Shown: positions 63,006 through 64,000 of the stretch, one piece after another
Position numbering within the stretch: position 1 is the first letter of the stretch
How the letters are laid out: each line of letters starts with the position of its first letter
Source of the DNA: Scleromitrula shiraiana
Lineage: Eukaryota; Ascomycota; Leotiomycetes; Helotiales; Sclerotiniaceae
Direction of reading: 5' to 3'
DNA: 64,000 nucleotides
Assembly: GCA_028455995.1 (NCBI GenBank)
Contig: JABELC010000012.1
Location: 1 to 64,000, forward strand
Notes under the pieces: generated by a model
The model's database searches: none
What the model saw: only the letters and a program-made list of their open reading frames with translations
What the model was told of the DNA's origin: nothing
Program-made: the position numbers and the translations under genes

Positions 63006-64000
63006 CTAAAGTTAATTGAGATTAATGATAAATTCCACCAAGAGCTTAATCTAGGAAAATAGTTGCTCCATTTGTACAGCAAGGCTTAGCAGAAGACGGA
63101 ATAATAAAAAAGATTCATGGTAGCAAATGAATTAAAACGGGCATAAAGTGAAAAGAAAGTCTTGCCAGCCTGTTTGCGCCGATTTGAATTTATACATTGG
63201 AATAAGTCAGTAGCGGAGGCCGGGGGCAAGAATATGTTTGTTAGCATGAAGAGAAAGCCAGTTTGTAGGCTGCAACTTTGCACTCACAAATTCCAAACCT
63301 CCTTTTTATGATGGAAGAGTAGAGCTGTTTGGGATAGAGGCCACTTCTTTTTGAGGTTCCTACTTTACCGTGGTCAAAACAAGCACCAAGTATATGATGT
63401 TACAATATTGTAATACCATAGTTGTAAGGAATTGGACGAAGGGACAAATTACTAGGATTGGTGAATCACTAGAATGATCTAATTTAGCTTACATAAACAA
63501 TATACCCCACCAACACGCCAGAATATTAAATTAAGACAAACGAGGTAAAGATTAGATAACTGATACTACGCTGCATCCATGGAAAGTATCATGACAGCAA
63601 ACTTGCTCTAATCCATCATATCAATCTAGACTTTTTTCTACTATGAAACTTGAGTCATATGAATATAAGAACATGTTCTCATATTCTTAATTACGAATGA
63701 CTACTCTTCACAATCTCCAAAACCAAAAGAAAACGTGTCTCATCGGCGACTTCAACCCCCATTGTATGCCTCTAATGGTTCTACACCAAGTACTAAATTA
63801 CAGTACCTCCGAATGGTTTTATATCACCCATTACGGGATCGAAATGAGGTTTGAGAAGAAATAAAATATCCCGTCCTTTCCTGTCGCATGTGATCCAGCG
63901 ATTGCAAAAGATTCTCTCTCTTGCAGATGGAGCTGGCATGAGTTGCTAGTGAGAAGAATCTGCTTCACTTAATGAGGTTGTAGTTGAGATGAATACGGAG
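63006..64000. other. Right edge, no gene recognised
   Basis: Upstream of the dynamin remnant. I looked for the missing G1 exon on the minus strand to about 63310 and did not find it. The rest is AT-biased with no supported feature. Confidence 0.45.

Overview
This window is nuclear DNA from a filamentous ascomycete. The genes have short introns (about 46-103 bases, mostly GTRNGT donors, CTAAC/CTGAC-type branch points and YAG acceptors), long intergenic regions crowded with microsatellites, and protein sequences that look like Leotiomycetes. I infer a Sclerotiniaceae fungus (Botrytis/Sclerotinia-like) from protein resemblance and genome style, without a database search.

Layout. 1-1.6 kb holds little. 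1.6-8.3 kb carries an F-box-like/2EXR protein, the replication licensing factor CDT1, the coactivator MBF1 with a large C-terminal minisatellite, and a DUF1365 membrane protein. 8.9-11.0 kb is a broken beta-propeller (lectin-like) gene. 11-18 kb is a gene desert of simple repeats. 18-24 kb holds two GPI-type cell-wall genes, a GH17 glucanase and a GH76 Dfg5/Dcw1-like protein, separated and followed by more repeat-rich spacer. 26.5-50.9 kb is a core block: SPT16 (FACT), ERG4, a Ubp3/USP10-type deubiquitinase, an RNF10-type RING protein, a small 8-cysteine secreted protein, a CDC50/LEM3 flippase subunit and a SAE2/CtIP homologue. From 51 kb rightward the sequence looks accessory: an AT-rich element with terminal inverted repeats, a broken small gene, a secreted protein, a Dal5-type transporter with an internal stop, an intact DEDD-type exonuclease and a decayed dynamin-like GTPase.

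Links between genes. The upstream regions of CDT1, SPT16 and SAE2 each carry multiple ACGCGA/ACGCGT sites, the core of the MluI cell-cycle box bound by MBF in yeasts. This suggests a shared G1/S programme for replication licensing, chromatin replication and double-strand-break processing. The GH17 and GH76 neighbours both act on the cell wall. Four disrupted genes (8.9-11.0, 52.4-52.9, 55.1-56.9, 60.9-63.0 kb) show that the flanks of the core block are decaying.

Exon boundaries were derived by hand from splice signals and reading-frame continuity; every multi-exon model given as intact sums to a whole number of codons.
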